Of a stretch of DNA of 64,000 bases, positions 12,101-22,951 are shown one piece after another (position 1 is the first letter of the stretch; every line of letters starts with the position of its first letter). Origin of the DNA: Delphinella strobiligena. Lineage: Eukaryota > Ascomycota > Dothideomycetes > Dothideales > Dothioraceae. The position numbers and the translations under genes are program-made. The notes below the pieces were generated by a model. It ran no database searches. It worked only from the letters and a program-made list of their open reading frames with translations, and had not been told where the DNA came from. The stretch covers positions 992,001 through 1,056,000 of the forward strand of contig JAADKB010000005.1 of NCBI GenBank assembly GCA_009982845.1, given 5' to 3'.

Positions 12101-12900
12101 TCGTCGGCTTTTTGACCCAGTCGATCAAGGCGTTGGCGGAGGGCAGTTTCGGTACGCTTCATGGCTTCGATGGTGGCGTTGGCGTCCTCATTCGCGCGCT
12201 GTAGTTCGGAGATTCTGGCATTCTTCTCCTTTCGGAACTTGGATTGCTCGGCGGCGCGTGTCTTCAGTTCGTTGTCTTGCCATTCATTGTTGCGTTTGAG
12301 GAGGTCGACTTCTTGCTGAAGGGCCTGTTCTTTGAACCTTGCGGCCGAAGAAGCATTCTCCAGACCTTGGTTCTTGTCTTCGAGGGTAGAGAGGTCGCGT
12401 CGAAGTGCGAGCATCTTCTGGTGTTGAGCAGCCAGCTCTTCTGCAAGTTTGTCATGTGAGGTCGACTTGGACTCGAGGACAGACAATGTTTCGCGATTGG
12501 AAGCCTCGAGAGAAGCGACCCTGGCTCGGAGAGTGTCGAGCTCGGTCGAGGAGTCAGTCGAATCAGCATTGAGGGAGTCGAGTTCGGTTTTTAGCTCAGC
12601 ACGAGCGTTCTCTTGCTCATCGAGCTTTTTGCGCAGCTCCTCGATCTCTTGAAGACCCTTGTTGATGGTGGCTTTAAGACCTTTGACGCGCGACTCGCCA
12701 GTGCGGACAGTGTTCTCCAACTCGACATCGGAACGCAGCTTGTCAGCCTTGAGCGAGTCAAAGTCTTTGGCTTTGTTGGAGAGGGCGGTCAAAAAGTCCC
12801 TGACCAATTCTGTTGTCGGGGCATCGAGAAGGTCATTCAGTGTAGGTTCCTCGAAGCCAAAGGCTGCCGTGATGAGGGCGGTATCAACCGCGCCAGCCAT
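6107..12900 (-). CDS. MLP1: Nuclear pore basket protein, Mlp1/Mlp2/Tpr family
   Basis: Two exons on the minus strand: 8143-12900 and 6107-8089, split by a 53-nt intron (GTAAGT...CCCTAG). Lengths sum to 2,246 codons plus stop. Residues 1 to about 1,850 are almost unbroken heptad-rich coiled coil (ELxxLxxR, EEL, QLQ patterns), as in Tpr/Mlp proteins, with short breaks such as the Pro/Thr-rich TPQRGSNGVFATPGRNGSPA. The region around KLLKEMQSHFDAYRQEAATD resembles the conserved TPR/MLP core. The tail (last ~300 aa) is Gln/Pro/Ala- then Arg/Gly-rich with RGG-like repeats and a basic GKRIRGG patch that could act in nuclear import. Mlp/Tpr proteins form nuclear-basket filaments and serve mRNA surveillance and spindle-checkpoint anchoring. 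I prefer the ATG at 12900 (MAGAVDTAL); an upstream one at 12915 has a poorer context. Confidence 0.88.
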
Positions 12901-13619
12901 TGCGCGTGTCCTCATGTGGGGACACTGTTAGTGAGCATGAATGATCAGGTGGGTGCGCAATGAATGCGTATATGGCCACGGATGCAGATGTCGAACAAGG
13001 CGAACAGGAGTGACTAAATGAACCGGATGCGGGATGGTCAAGTAGGCCAGAAGCAGCTCGATTATCAACCAGGTAGAGACTACTTGGTCTAAGGTAGGTA
13101 CGGTGCGAAAGATGGGTGCGGGGTGCGCGAAGGGCACGCTAATTGACGAAAGCGCAAGGCGACCAACCTTGACAAGTACCTTACTAAATGTTGCAGTCGT
13201 GCCTTCTTTGTGCTAACACAGTAAGTTCAATGTGTGAATGTTTGATGCTCGAACCGCAAGTGCCAAGCTCTCGGAGCACGGGGCAGCCCTGCCGCATTCA
13301 GCCTCATCAGTCACATGTCATTCTGATTGTTGCCTTTCAGAACATGCCTGAGGCTCTGTATATGCCAACGTCACTCTCGCTTTTTCAATCTGCTCTCACT
13401 TTTCCTCCGACACTCGCTCACTAACGAGCCGGCCGCCTCTGAACACCGCGCAATCAATCCTTTTTACATGCAGGTGAGGGTGGATTCCAGCATCCTACCT
13501 GAGCAGAGTTGACTGCATCGCACATTGCACAATTTGTCACTGCGCAACAGCTCGTCGACGCTGCGAATCAGTCGCTCCTCTATCTTTGTCTCACACGCGC
13601 ACATCCATTTTTGCCCATC
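12901..13619. promoter_or_regulatory. Divergent promoter region, MLP1 / TFIIE beta
   Basis: 719 bp between head-to-head start codons. It contains two copies of the heptamer TACCTTA in either orientation (13090-13096 and 13176-13182) and pyrimidine-rich tracts (about 13376-13400 and 13575-13620) before the TFIIE beta start, typical of fungal transcription start regions. No gene is seen inside. Confidence 0.5.
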
Positions 13620-14528
13620 ATGTCCTTGCAAGCTTCCTTCAACAACTTTAGAGAGGACCGTACGGGCGCTGCTGCTCGTCAGGCTCAGCACCTCAAGAAA
13701 GTTAATGGAGGTTCCACTTCGAGCGCGGCTACAAATGCGCCCATCTCGACCCCTTCGCCGCGTCCTTCAGCATCCGCCGTCTCAGCCCCCAATTCCGATC
13801 TCAAGCGAAAGCGACCCGATCAGCTCGCCGAAAATGCCAGTTACTCGCAGCCCGCCGACACTGGCTCCGGAAAAGAGGTCATGACTCAGGTTGTGTACGC
13901 CATAGATTATCTCAAGTCAAAAGACAGGCCTATTGGTTTCAACGACATCTGGAACTATCTATCTATCCCTGCCAACCAGCAACAGCATCGCGCCGTCTTG
14001 CGCAGAGCTCTTGTCGAACATCCAAAAGTCGATTTTGACCCTAAAGGTATCGATGGCCATCCTAGCTTCCGTTTCCGTCCTATGCACAATGTACGCTCTG
14101 CAGACGAGTTAAAAGGCTATCTACAACGCCGACCTACCGCCCAAGGCATCAGTGTCAAGGAACTCAAGGACGGCTGGCCAAGCGCCATTGCCGAGATTGA
14201 GAACTTGGAAAGCAAGGGCGAGCTGCTGGTCACAAGGAACAAGAAGGACAATACCCCCAAGATGGTATGGCCCAATGATCCTTCACTAGCACTGCACATC
14301 GACCAAGACTTTCAAGATTACTGGCAGAAGATCAAGCTGCCGGCCAACCCTGACGATATGAGGTCGGAATTGGAAAAGGCTGGCTTGACCCCAACCAGTC
14401 AGGTCAAGGAGGTCATTAAGCTTGGTGGCGCAAGAGAGAAGAAGAAGAGAATATCGCGGAAGATTGGTAGAAGCACGAACACCCACATGACCGGCATTCT
14501 GAAAGACTACACTCAAGTCAAGAGGTAG
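13620..14528 (+). CDS. TFA2: Transcription initiation factor IIE subunit beta
   Basis: Single exon; ATG at 13620 (MSLQASFNNFRED) gives 302 aa. An in-frame ATG at 13509 would add 37 residues with no family similarity, so it is rejected. TFIIE beta pairs with TFIIE alpha to recruit and regulate TFIIH at RNA polymerase II promoters. Residues about 1-85 are Ser/Pro/Ala-rich. Residues about 95-180 form the first winged helix (MTQVVYAIDYLKSKDRPIGF, then IWNYLSI and HPKVDFDPKG with FRFRPMHNVRSADEL), and about 185-250 the second (QGISVKELKDGWPSAI, then LLVTRNKKDNTPKMVWPND). The basic end REKKKRISRKIGRSTNTHM is the characteristic C-terminal block. The start sits in a divergent arrangement with the Mlp1 gene. 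Confidence 0.93.
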   Translation: MSLQASFNNFREDRTGAAARQAQHLKKVNGGSTSSAATNAPISTPSPRPSASAVSAPNSDLKRKRPDQLAENASYSQPADTGSGKEVMTQVVYAIDYLKSKDRPIGFNDIWNYLSIPANQQQHRAVLRRALVEHPKVDFDPKGIDGHPSFRFRPMHNVRSADELKGYLQRRPTAQGISVKELKDGWPSAIAEIENLESKGELLVTRNKKDNTPKMVWPNDPSLALHIDQDFQDYWQKIKLPANPDDMRSELEKAGLTPTSQVKEVIKLGGAREKKKRISRKIGRSTNTHMTGILKDYTQVKR

Positions 14529-15144
14529 TTCGTCATTTCTGAAGCTCATACGATTTAGTGGCTTCTTATCCTTTACTCGATGCTGATCTTGTAAAGAATT
14601 GATTATGCGTATTAGCGAGGCGTTGGGGTGTTTACGACCGAATTCCAGGCTCATCAAGACGTGTTCTCAGACCCATATTTGGTCTCGTATATGACAAATG
14701 TGTCTTGTGAAGATAGATAGGTACAGTTCTTGGGTGCGGGTGTCCACTATGCATATTGCACTTCTATATGAGTATGTGACCGCGTCTACCGGTGCCGATG
14801 CTTCCATGCTTCCACCACTTCCGGGTGTGTAAGGTAAGGTACCCGCCCCAACATAAAGCGGAGTGGTTGTCCGCTGACAATGATGTCGTCAAACTATGCG
14901 GCTTAACACACCGCCCCGCGGGAGATCTTCAACCCCACACGCATCACGCGCGGATGTATTCCCCTGCGAATGAATGACCGCAATTGTACTTTCCTGCATT
15001 ACCTTATTTTTAACTATGTTACGAGCTACCTTAGTCTGCCAACTTCTGCCTCGGCCACGCCTTTCTTCACCTTTGCTCTCACAGACAGCATCTTTGTATC
15101 TCTTCGTAAAGCGTGGCCATCCCTGCCATTTCGAACATACCAAG
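14529..15144. promoter_or_regulatory. Intergenic region upstream of the nucleotide-sugar transporter
   Basis: 616 bp after TFIIE beta. It contains four copies of TACCTTA/TAAGGTA (14830, 14835, 15000 and 15027), two of them overlapping, the densest cluster in the window. No gene is seen. Confidence 0.45.
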
Positions 15145-16738
15145 ATGGACTCTCGCCGGTCCTCCCAGATATGGGGGGTTGACATGAAATACATTTCATT
15201 AATAACCGTATGAGCCCCAAAGTCTCCGGAGGCTGCGTTATCGACTGACAGGCTCCAGTTGACATTTCAGAACTCTGCGTTAATATTGGTACGAGTCCGG
15301 CCCCTACGTGGAACTCACTACCTCAGCGGTTGACCAAGACAGATTATGCACTACTCTCGCATTATGCCTGCTGTTGGAGGCCACCGCTATTACACCTCTA
15401 CCGCTGTCTTCCTAAATGAAGTCATCAAACTCGCCATCTCCCTTACTATGGTCCTCTATGAGCTATCCCGGAGCGCACCATCCTCCTTGCCCGCCACATC
15501 TCTGTTCAGAGATCTCATGCGCGTTGTCTTTACAGGAGACAGTTGGAAGCTTGCCATTCCCGCAATACTATATACCCTACAAAACTCATTACAATTTTTG
15601 GCTGTCAGCAACTTAAACGCCGCAACCTTCCAGGTCACCTACCAGTTAAAAATCCTTACCACTGCACTCTTTAGTGTGACCATTCTAGGCAGATCCTTGA
15701 GTCTCAGGAAGTGGCTCTCGTTGTTACTGTTGATGATCGGCGTGGCCATCGTTCAGATCCCTTCAGAGCCGGAGGTTCCAACACTGCAAGACCTTAAAAA
15801 CGGACATACAGGCTTTCACTTTCCACGCTCGATCGGTTCTCTGCGTGATTTTGGCAACGCGGCTGGCCGGCTCCACAAGCGCTCGGCGACATATGAGGGA
15901 ATCGATGAAGATTTTGCTTTGCAGCATCCGCAATTCAATGCTTCAGTCGGCCTGACCGCTGTCATTATTGCCTGTATTCTCTCTGGACTCGCTGGCGTAT
16001 ACTTCGAGAAGGTTCTCAAAGACTCGACGACTCCGGCTTCTGTTTGGGTTCGCAACGTCCAATTATCATTCTATTCACTGTTTCCAGCATTCTTCATCGG
16101 TGTCATCTTCAAAGATGGTGCTGATATTGCCAAAGATGGCTTCTTTAGTGGCTACAACTGGATTGTATGGACTACAATTGTCATTCAGGCGCTTGGTGGG
16201 GTTGTTGTGGCACTAGTTGTCAACTATGCAGACAACATTGCCAAGAATTTTGCGACTAGCATCAGCATCGTTGTCAGTTTCCTGGCAAGCCTCTGGTTCT
16301 TCGATTTCGAGATCACCACAGCTGTAAGTGCCTGCAATTTCGTATGGGGGCCATGGTCGTGCGTTTCGACACTCGGTTGTCGCTCAGCCTCTGTAATTGC
16401 TTCGGCCAGCAACAGGCTGGGTCCAAGACGAGCCGCCTGTGCCCCCGCTGTCGCGTCCTTTGACTGATCTCATGTGCCTACAGTACGTTCTCGGAACTGC
16501 AATTGTTCTTTTTGCAACATATCTCTACAGCAGCGAAGCTCAATCTGTTCCTCCGCCGATCGTGATTGCTGACTATGAGAAAACAACTATCGGAGACGAA
16601 CCCTCTTACTTTGATGGTCAATCATTGGTCGCCAAATCATCCAGGCGGGGGGATGCGCTCTCAACCAGCAGGCCTGGGACGCCAACATATGAACGTCGTC
16701 ACGTGAGTGGGGGCAGTTCTTCGAAGAGGGAAGAGTAG
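15145..16738 (+). CDS. UDP-galactose / nucleotide-sugar transporter (Golgi)
   Basis: Four exons: 15145-15207, 15259-15288, 15343-16323 and 16484-16738, giving 442 aa. The assembled start MDSRRSSQIWGVDMKYISLI continues LTFQNSALIL and IMHYSRIMP, the signature opening of the NST family (SLC35A; fission yeast Gms1). About ten hydrophobic segments follow, including LNEVIKLAISLTMVLYEL, LTTALFSVTILGRSLSLRKW, AVIIACILSGLAGVYFEKVL and YVLGTAIVLFATYLYS; GLAGVYFEKVLK and NYADNIAKNFATS are family hallmarks. The protein exchanges cytosolic UDP-sugar for luminal UMP in the Golgi, feeding glycosylation. UDP-galactose is the best guess for substrate, but UDP-GlcNAc cannot be excluded. The cytosolic tail (about 85 aa) is Ser/Gly-rich. 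The 160-nt last intron is long for this window, and the reading frame stays open for 144 nt past its donor. Confidence 0.9.
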
Positions 16739-17074
16739 TTGGTGCAGCCGCGAGTCTTGCTTTACTTGTCCACAATACCCCATCAAGCAACAGTTGAGAA
16801 GCTATGGGTTGCATGATACCGATGGATGGAGTAAATAGGTATAGTAGCGTGGGTCGTACATGTAAAGCGATTTTCATACTCTAGAGTGAATTAGGCAGTG
16901 CTAAAACGTTTAGTCATCACTTCAGCTTCAAGCGCATGCCGGTTCGAGAAGGCATGACGGGTGAACCTGCCCTGCATTTGGTGTCTTGCTCAAAGTCCGA
17001 CAGTTACAAAACGTTCTAGATCCTACTCGAGCATCAAGAACATACCATGTGCTCTTGTTTTTCTAAGCAGCGCC
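16739..17074. other. Intergenic region upstream of HFM1
   Basis: 336 bp. A short perfect inverted repeat CATGCC/GGCATG (16935-16940 and 16951-16956, 10-nt loop) lies about 120 bp before the HFM1 start. No gene is seen; the loop resembles a tRNA T-loop but there is no tRNA around it. Confidence 0.4.
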
Positions 17075-20000
17075 ATGGATGACTCTGTGTTTGACGCCCT
17101 TGACCGTCTCCATGGAAGAGCATCTTCCTCCATCCATCATCATGCTCTCTTCGACGCGGACACCTCCTTCCATCCGAACTTCGATAATGCATACTCAGAA
17201 AACAAGCCTTTTGAGCTCGATGACTTCGGTAAGTCTCTTTTCAAGCAATAGCGGGATACATTTGACACTGCATAGATCAAACCCTCATGAGACAGCCAGA
17301 CCCGAACAGTCGACAAAACCAAGCTGCGTTAGGGAGAGCTCGATTGTCACTACCCCTCACGCAGCACCGTCGATTTGATGATGGCCTGATATGTTCAAAC
17401 CAGAAGAAAATGTTTCCCAATCAGGCCCATGATCATGACCACGGTAGGTGTATCGTGTGGCCTTATTGTTCACATCACTAATCATCAGGCATAGCCCCAA
17501 CAGAATACAACTCGACTTGTCGTCCAGACGATAGTCCATCATCAGGCATTGCGTTGCCATCAAGTCCGACATATCTAGCCAGTCAAAGACACATGCATTC
17601 CAAGAGTGCGTCTTTTCAAGAACAACCGCCTGCATACACATCATCGCACGCCTCCGCCAACTTGAGAGCAAAGCCTCGACAGTCTGTCGGCCACAGTGCT
17701 CGACCAGTTGTGCAAGGTATTCCACTTGTCTCCGTGCATGACCTTCCTGATCGCTTCCGCCCGCTGTTTCCATTCGTCTTCTTCAATGCAGTACAGTCCA
17801 AGTGTCTTCAAAGTGTCTATGAAACAAGCCAGAACTTTGTGCTTTCATCGCCGACTGGTAGCGGCAAGACCGCTGTGTTCGAGCTTGCTATATGTCGTCT
17901 TGTCAGTGAAAGGCAGAGCGAATCGTTCAAGGTTGTATACATGGCTCCAACCAAGGCTTTATGCGCGCAGAGGACTCGAGATTGGAAGACGAGACTCGGC
18001 CCTCTTGGCCTGCAATGCGAGGAGTTGACTGGAGATTCCGACGCCACTTCGCTTCACAATGTCCAGTACGCAGATATCATCGTTACAACACCGGAGAAGT
18101 GGGACAGTATGACCCGCAAATGGAAAGATCACGAGAAGCTTATACGGCTCATCAAACTGTTTCTCATCGACGAGGTGCATATTCTCAACAAAGATCGCGG
18201 CGCAGCACTCGAAGCAGTAGTCTCGAGGATGAAATCGATTGGTACTGACATGCGATTCGTCGCACTATCTGCAACGGTGCCAAACTCTCACGACATCGCG
18301 ACCTGGCTCGGCCGAGATTCGAGGAACCAAAATGTCCCTGCAAGTCGCGAGAGGTTCGGTGAGGAGTTTCGGCCTGTCAGGCTCCAGAAACACGTTTGTG
18401 GGTATCAAAACAACTCCAATGCTTTCGCATTTGATACGTCATTGAACAAAAGGTACATGTCAACATTTCATCCTGTCAACCATCATTGACGCATGCTCCC
18501 AGGCTTCCGGATGTGATCGCCAAGTACTCGCAAGGGAAGCCTCTGATGGTCTTTTGTTTTACTCGAAAGTCCTGCCTTGATGCAGCCAAATTCCTTGCAG
18601 AATGGTGGAGGTCATCCATCGCCAGTAAAAGATGCTGGCCAGGGCCTCGACGTCTGATTGAGGTGGACGATAGTGACCTTCGTAGTGCGTATATCGTGTC
18701 TGATGTGTCACATTAAGCTAATTGCGCAGGCACGGTCGCAAGTGGTGTTGCTGTGCACCATGGTGGAATTGGCCAAGATGACCGCACCGCAGTGGAGAGA
18801 GCCTATCTAGTTGGAGATCTTCAGGTTATATGCTGCACTTCGACTTTGAGTGTGGGTGTCAACTTGCCTGCACATATGGTCATCATAAAGGGCACAGTAA
18901 GCTATGAGGGAAACGTGGTCAAAGAGTACTCCGATCTGGATGTCATGCAAATGATTGGTCGAGCAGGTCGTCCTCAGTTCGACGACAGTGCCATTGCTGT
19001 GATCATGACCCGTTTATCTCAAATCAGTCGATATGAACGGATGGTCAGCGGACAGGAGCAACTGGAGAGTTGGTAAGTTGTCTGAAGTGCCTCTAAATGC
19101 CGAGCTTATTATCAGCGCAGTTTGCATCTCAACCTAATCGAGCATTTGAATGCTGAGATTGGCCTCGGTACGGTGACGGATCTTCACTCGGCTAAGCGCT
19201 GGCTTCAAGGAACATTTCTACGTGTCCGCCTTCAAGAGAATCCTCGCCATTATCATATTGAAGGTGATACAGCTGGATGCAGTCTTGATGAAAGGCTCGA
19301 GAAAATATGTACCGCGGCCGTCTCTCAACTCACGGAGCACGGCCTTGTCGTTGCAGAATCCAGGCTCAGACTCACCGAATATGGAGAAGCTATGACACGC
19401 TATTATATCAACCTCGCAACAATGATAGCCATACTGAATCTTCCAGACAAGGCCAAGCCGTCCGAGGTTGTATGTCGAGCTTCAAGCATCTAAGCATTTT
19501 GTCCTAGCTGACCGTTGCAGCTTTCTACCCTTGCCCAAGCTCATGAGTTCCGAGAAGTACGTATTCGTGCCGGTGAGAAGCAGCTATATAAAGAAATCAA
19601 CAAGTCTCCCGGCATACGGTTTCCCATCAAAGTTGATATAGCGTTGCCAGCGCACAAAGTTACCCTGATCATCCAGTCTGTCTTGGGAGGTGTGGATACG
19701 GCAGCTCATGATGCCATGCACAAAATACAATACAGCATAGATCAAGGTCTACTGTTTCAGCACGTACACAGATTAATCAGGTGTATCATCGACTGCCAAT
19801 CATATCGCAAAGATGCCGTTGGCATTCGAAACGCTCTCTTGCTTTCTCGAAGTCTTGCCGCAAGGGTATGGGACGACTCCCCACTTGTCCTTCGACAAAT
19901 TGATCAGCTTGGACCTGTTGCGGTCAGGAAGCTCGTTGCAGCAAACATCAACAGTATCGACGATCTCGAGCTGGTAGAACCCAGTCGTATTGAGCGGGTA

Positions 20001-21957
20001 CTTGGCAAGAATCCAGCCTTCGCCCACAAGATACTCGCCGCTGTCAAGACGTTTCCCAAACTTCGAATTAGCATACAGCTTCGTTCGCAACCTGTGAGAC
20101 TATCTAGATCAAGAACACTCAGTACTGCAGAATACTGACTCTGCAGATCATCAAACATGGCGAGCATGTTGTCATCAATCTGGCAGTGGAGGTGAGCTTC
20201 CTCAATGATAAGGTTCCAACATTTTACCTAAAAAAGCCCGTCTTCGTTATCATTCTCGCGGAGACTTCAGATGGGCAGCTGTTGAATTTCTGCCGCATCA
20301 GGTACGTTTCTCATGGCTGGCATGGGAGTCTGGACTTACGCATGGCACAGCGCGCAGAAATTGGCAAAAGCTAATCCGATTTTGTTTGCTGCATGTCTAA
20401 AGCGGCCAAAGCAATCGATCTATTGCTATGCCATGTGTGACGAACTCGGTCAGTGCCTATGCCGATGGTTGCTGCCCTCATATACTAACACTCACTACAG
20501 CTGGGACCGTACAACAAGTCAGACTATCACCGGATATCCGGGTGGAGGCCTTCCATTCAATTGGAAACCAGTCTCCAGAATTTGCCAACCATAGCAATGC
20601 AGGATTCTGTAAAGGCTCGCAGGCCTCAATGACTCGCGCGCCTCCTCGTCGTAATTCTGACAACGTGAGTGAAGACTGGGGAGATGGAGACATCGACGAT
20701 CGCGAGTTCATCAGCGCCGCAGAAACCAATACAAGTCTTCTCGATTTTGGCGTCCAGGAGATCGGCGACCCTGTTCGGAAGAGTCCAATCCAGAGAAAAC
20801 AAATAGAGGAGCCAAGGCAATTGGAGAACGGGAAATGGGCTTGCAACCATTCATGCAAGAACAAGGCTGTATGCAAGCACTTGTGCTGCCGAGAAGGCAT
20901 AGACAAGAAGCCCAGGCCTAAGGTCTCCAAAGAGATCAGCACGGAGTCGAGGAAGGGCAACGTAAGGCAACCATCAAGGATGCAGTCGAGATTGGAGCTA
21001 AAGCCAAAGAAGAAGGATGTTTCGTCGAAGAGAAAGGTGGAAAGCCCCGAGTATCTCGATCTATCGTATGATTGTCCTGTTAGAAGTGCACTGCCAGCTG
21101 ACGCTCCTTCTGCGACTATGGAGTTGTCACGTCTGCAAGAAAGTACAGGGCAGATCAAGCGCATTCCCAGCATCTACGATGAAGCACCTGAGAACGATGA
21201 GCGCGATAGAGGCGAATTATTCTTGAATGTGATGGGAACGAGGGACAGCAGCGATGGAACTCTCCCTGACAAGACCCGCGATAATGCTTCTCGTGAAGAC
21301 ACATTCGATGACACATTCGACGACTCCCTGATGGACGATTTGCCTGATCCGAGCATGTTAATACTCAACAAAAGCTCTCCCAGAGACGATGCTTCGTGCC
21401 ACCGGGAACCCGAAGACTCCTTGTACATGGATGATGATCAGGACATGTTGGATGCCCTTTTGATTGGGGCCGAGGATTCACTGGCACTGCAGGAAGTGGA
21501 TGACTATGAAGAGAGGCAATCACTTGCAGGCGATGCCCATACAAGCAAAGTCTCGCGCGATCCGATCTCGAATCCTTCAAGCGAATCTGGCCCATACTTC
21601 CATCAAGAGGCCTGTGCTGCCCCCAGTCCACCGCGTGCAAGCACAATCGTGGGTCCGGTGTCACGGAATCCATCGAAGCGCAAGGCGCATGAAGATAACT
21701 ATCTGTCGACTGACACAAAGCGATTCAAGACCAGTAGCATGGCCAATTTTGATACTCAAGCACACCAAGGGGCTATGCACGAGACTACGGGGGCATCTGA
21801 TCCTGGTGAATTAAACAAGCCAGAAAACGCTCCTGCTCCCGCAGTCAATGGGTTGATTGACTCTGCAAGTGGCAGCGGGTCACGAATGTCCGAGCTGAGA
21901 GCCTGGCTGGCCGCAGAGATAGGCGATTCTGTGGAGCTTGTTGAGACTCTGGAGTGA
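17075..21957 (+). CDS. HFM1: Meiotic ATP-dependent DNA helicase HFM1/MER3
   Basis: Ten exons: 17075-17228, 17276-17443, 17489-18452, 18503-18684, 18730-19072, 19121-19469, 19521-20093, 20147-20301, 20351-20448 and 20501-21957; the sum is 4,443 nt, 1,480 aa. Superfamily-2 motifs: Walker A PTGSGKT (about 229-235), motif Ia MAPTKALCAQR, DEVH box (335-338), SAT-like ALSATVPN, GVAVHHGGI, and motif VI QMIGRAGRPQFDDSA. Downstream are a winged helix (ESCLHLNLIEHLNAEIGLGT) and a Sec63-type domain. A zinc-knuckle block (CNHSCKNKAVCKHLCCREG), specific to HFM1/MER3, clinches the assignment. The last ~450 aa are acidic and disordered. The enzyme unwinds recombination intermediates and stabilises crossover-designated joints in meiosis with the ZMM group. 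Exon 4 has two in-phase donors (after 18681 or 18684) that differ by one Ser. Confidence 0.93.
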
Positions 21958-22951
21958 AGCTGTGTTATGGTTCCAGGTTGTTTTCTGGAGATTCATGCTT
22001 GACCTCTACGTGTATTCTATCTTCGCTTTCAAGGACAGGGTCTCCTGAAGTAGTAGTAGATGAAATAGATCTTACCTTAACGTGATCACATTCAGGTATT
22101 ATCCCTCACCAAGGTTAGAATCAGATATACAACACGAGGCCTATGCATTCGGTAGAAAGCAATATCCGTTCCCTTTCAAAGGCCACGCATCGTGGTAGCG
22201 CATGCGGGCACAATTTTCACGAAAAATGTCGATGAATCGAGATTGCCAGACACATGCAGCGACGCAGTAGACTGCAGTACATTCACTGAGTAAGGTAGTG
22301 GAAGTTCGATGTATGAGGTATTTTCATCGATGACTCAGCATGACCAGTGGAAACGTCTTGATCATGGTCGCAGATTCTGCAGCTGACGCTTGACAACACA
22401 GCTAAAGTAAGGTAGGTATAATAGGTGAATGGCAATGATCGCGTGCAAATTAGACGTGTTAGGCACCTGCAGTTAGGGGACCCCACGGACCCTTTTGCCA
22501 TCGGCCAAGCGTGCAAGCGTCGTTCCCCACAACGACGGGACGTGGGACTGCCTCACAAGTTACGGCCTTCTTCGCCTCCGTTTTTGTAATCCGTCATTGC
22601 TGTGGCTCTTGTTTACTGGCACTACCTTTTGAATTCGTGCGCATGAGTCAGCCTTGTTCTCATTTCGAGACGTTCTAGAGGGTCAGGAATGTCGCAGTCA
22701 CAAGACTGACTTCAGCGGTTGAGTTATTGACGCATTTCGGCTGCCTGTCTATCAACCCGTGTTTTCTCCTACTGCTCACAGACAAGCAAAGGTAGCGAAT
22801 ACTGAATTGTCTCCTGGTGTCACGGGCAGCGAAGAGAGGCAAAAGGTGTCGACAGGCCCGACGTGTTTCGTACTTGCTTCGAACATATCAGTCGTGTCGA
22901 GGCGTGTGCTCCCTCCTTAAGGTAGTGTGAGCGACAAACGAGGCGGCCGAC
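21958..22951. other. Intergenic region between HFM1 and the Cdc4-like gene
   Basis: 994 bp between co-oriented genes. It holds four TACCTTA/TAAGGTA heptamers (22073, 22291, 22408 and 22918), the last only 28 bp from the next ATG. The short frames show no recognisable product. Confidence 0.45.

Noticed and set aside
13509..13619. N-terminal extension of TFIIE beta from the upstream ATG
   Set aside because: The extra 37 residues have no family similarity, and the ATG at 13620 begins the typical TFIIE beta start.
16931..16960. tRNA-like TTCGA loop upstream of HFM1
   Set aside because: The stem and loop sizes do not fit a T-arm, and no D-arm, anticodon arm or acceptor stem is around it.
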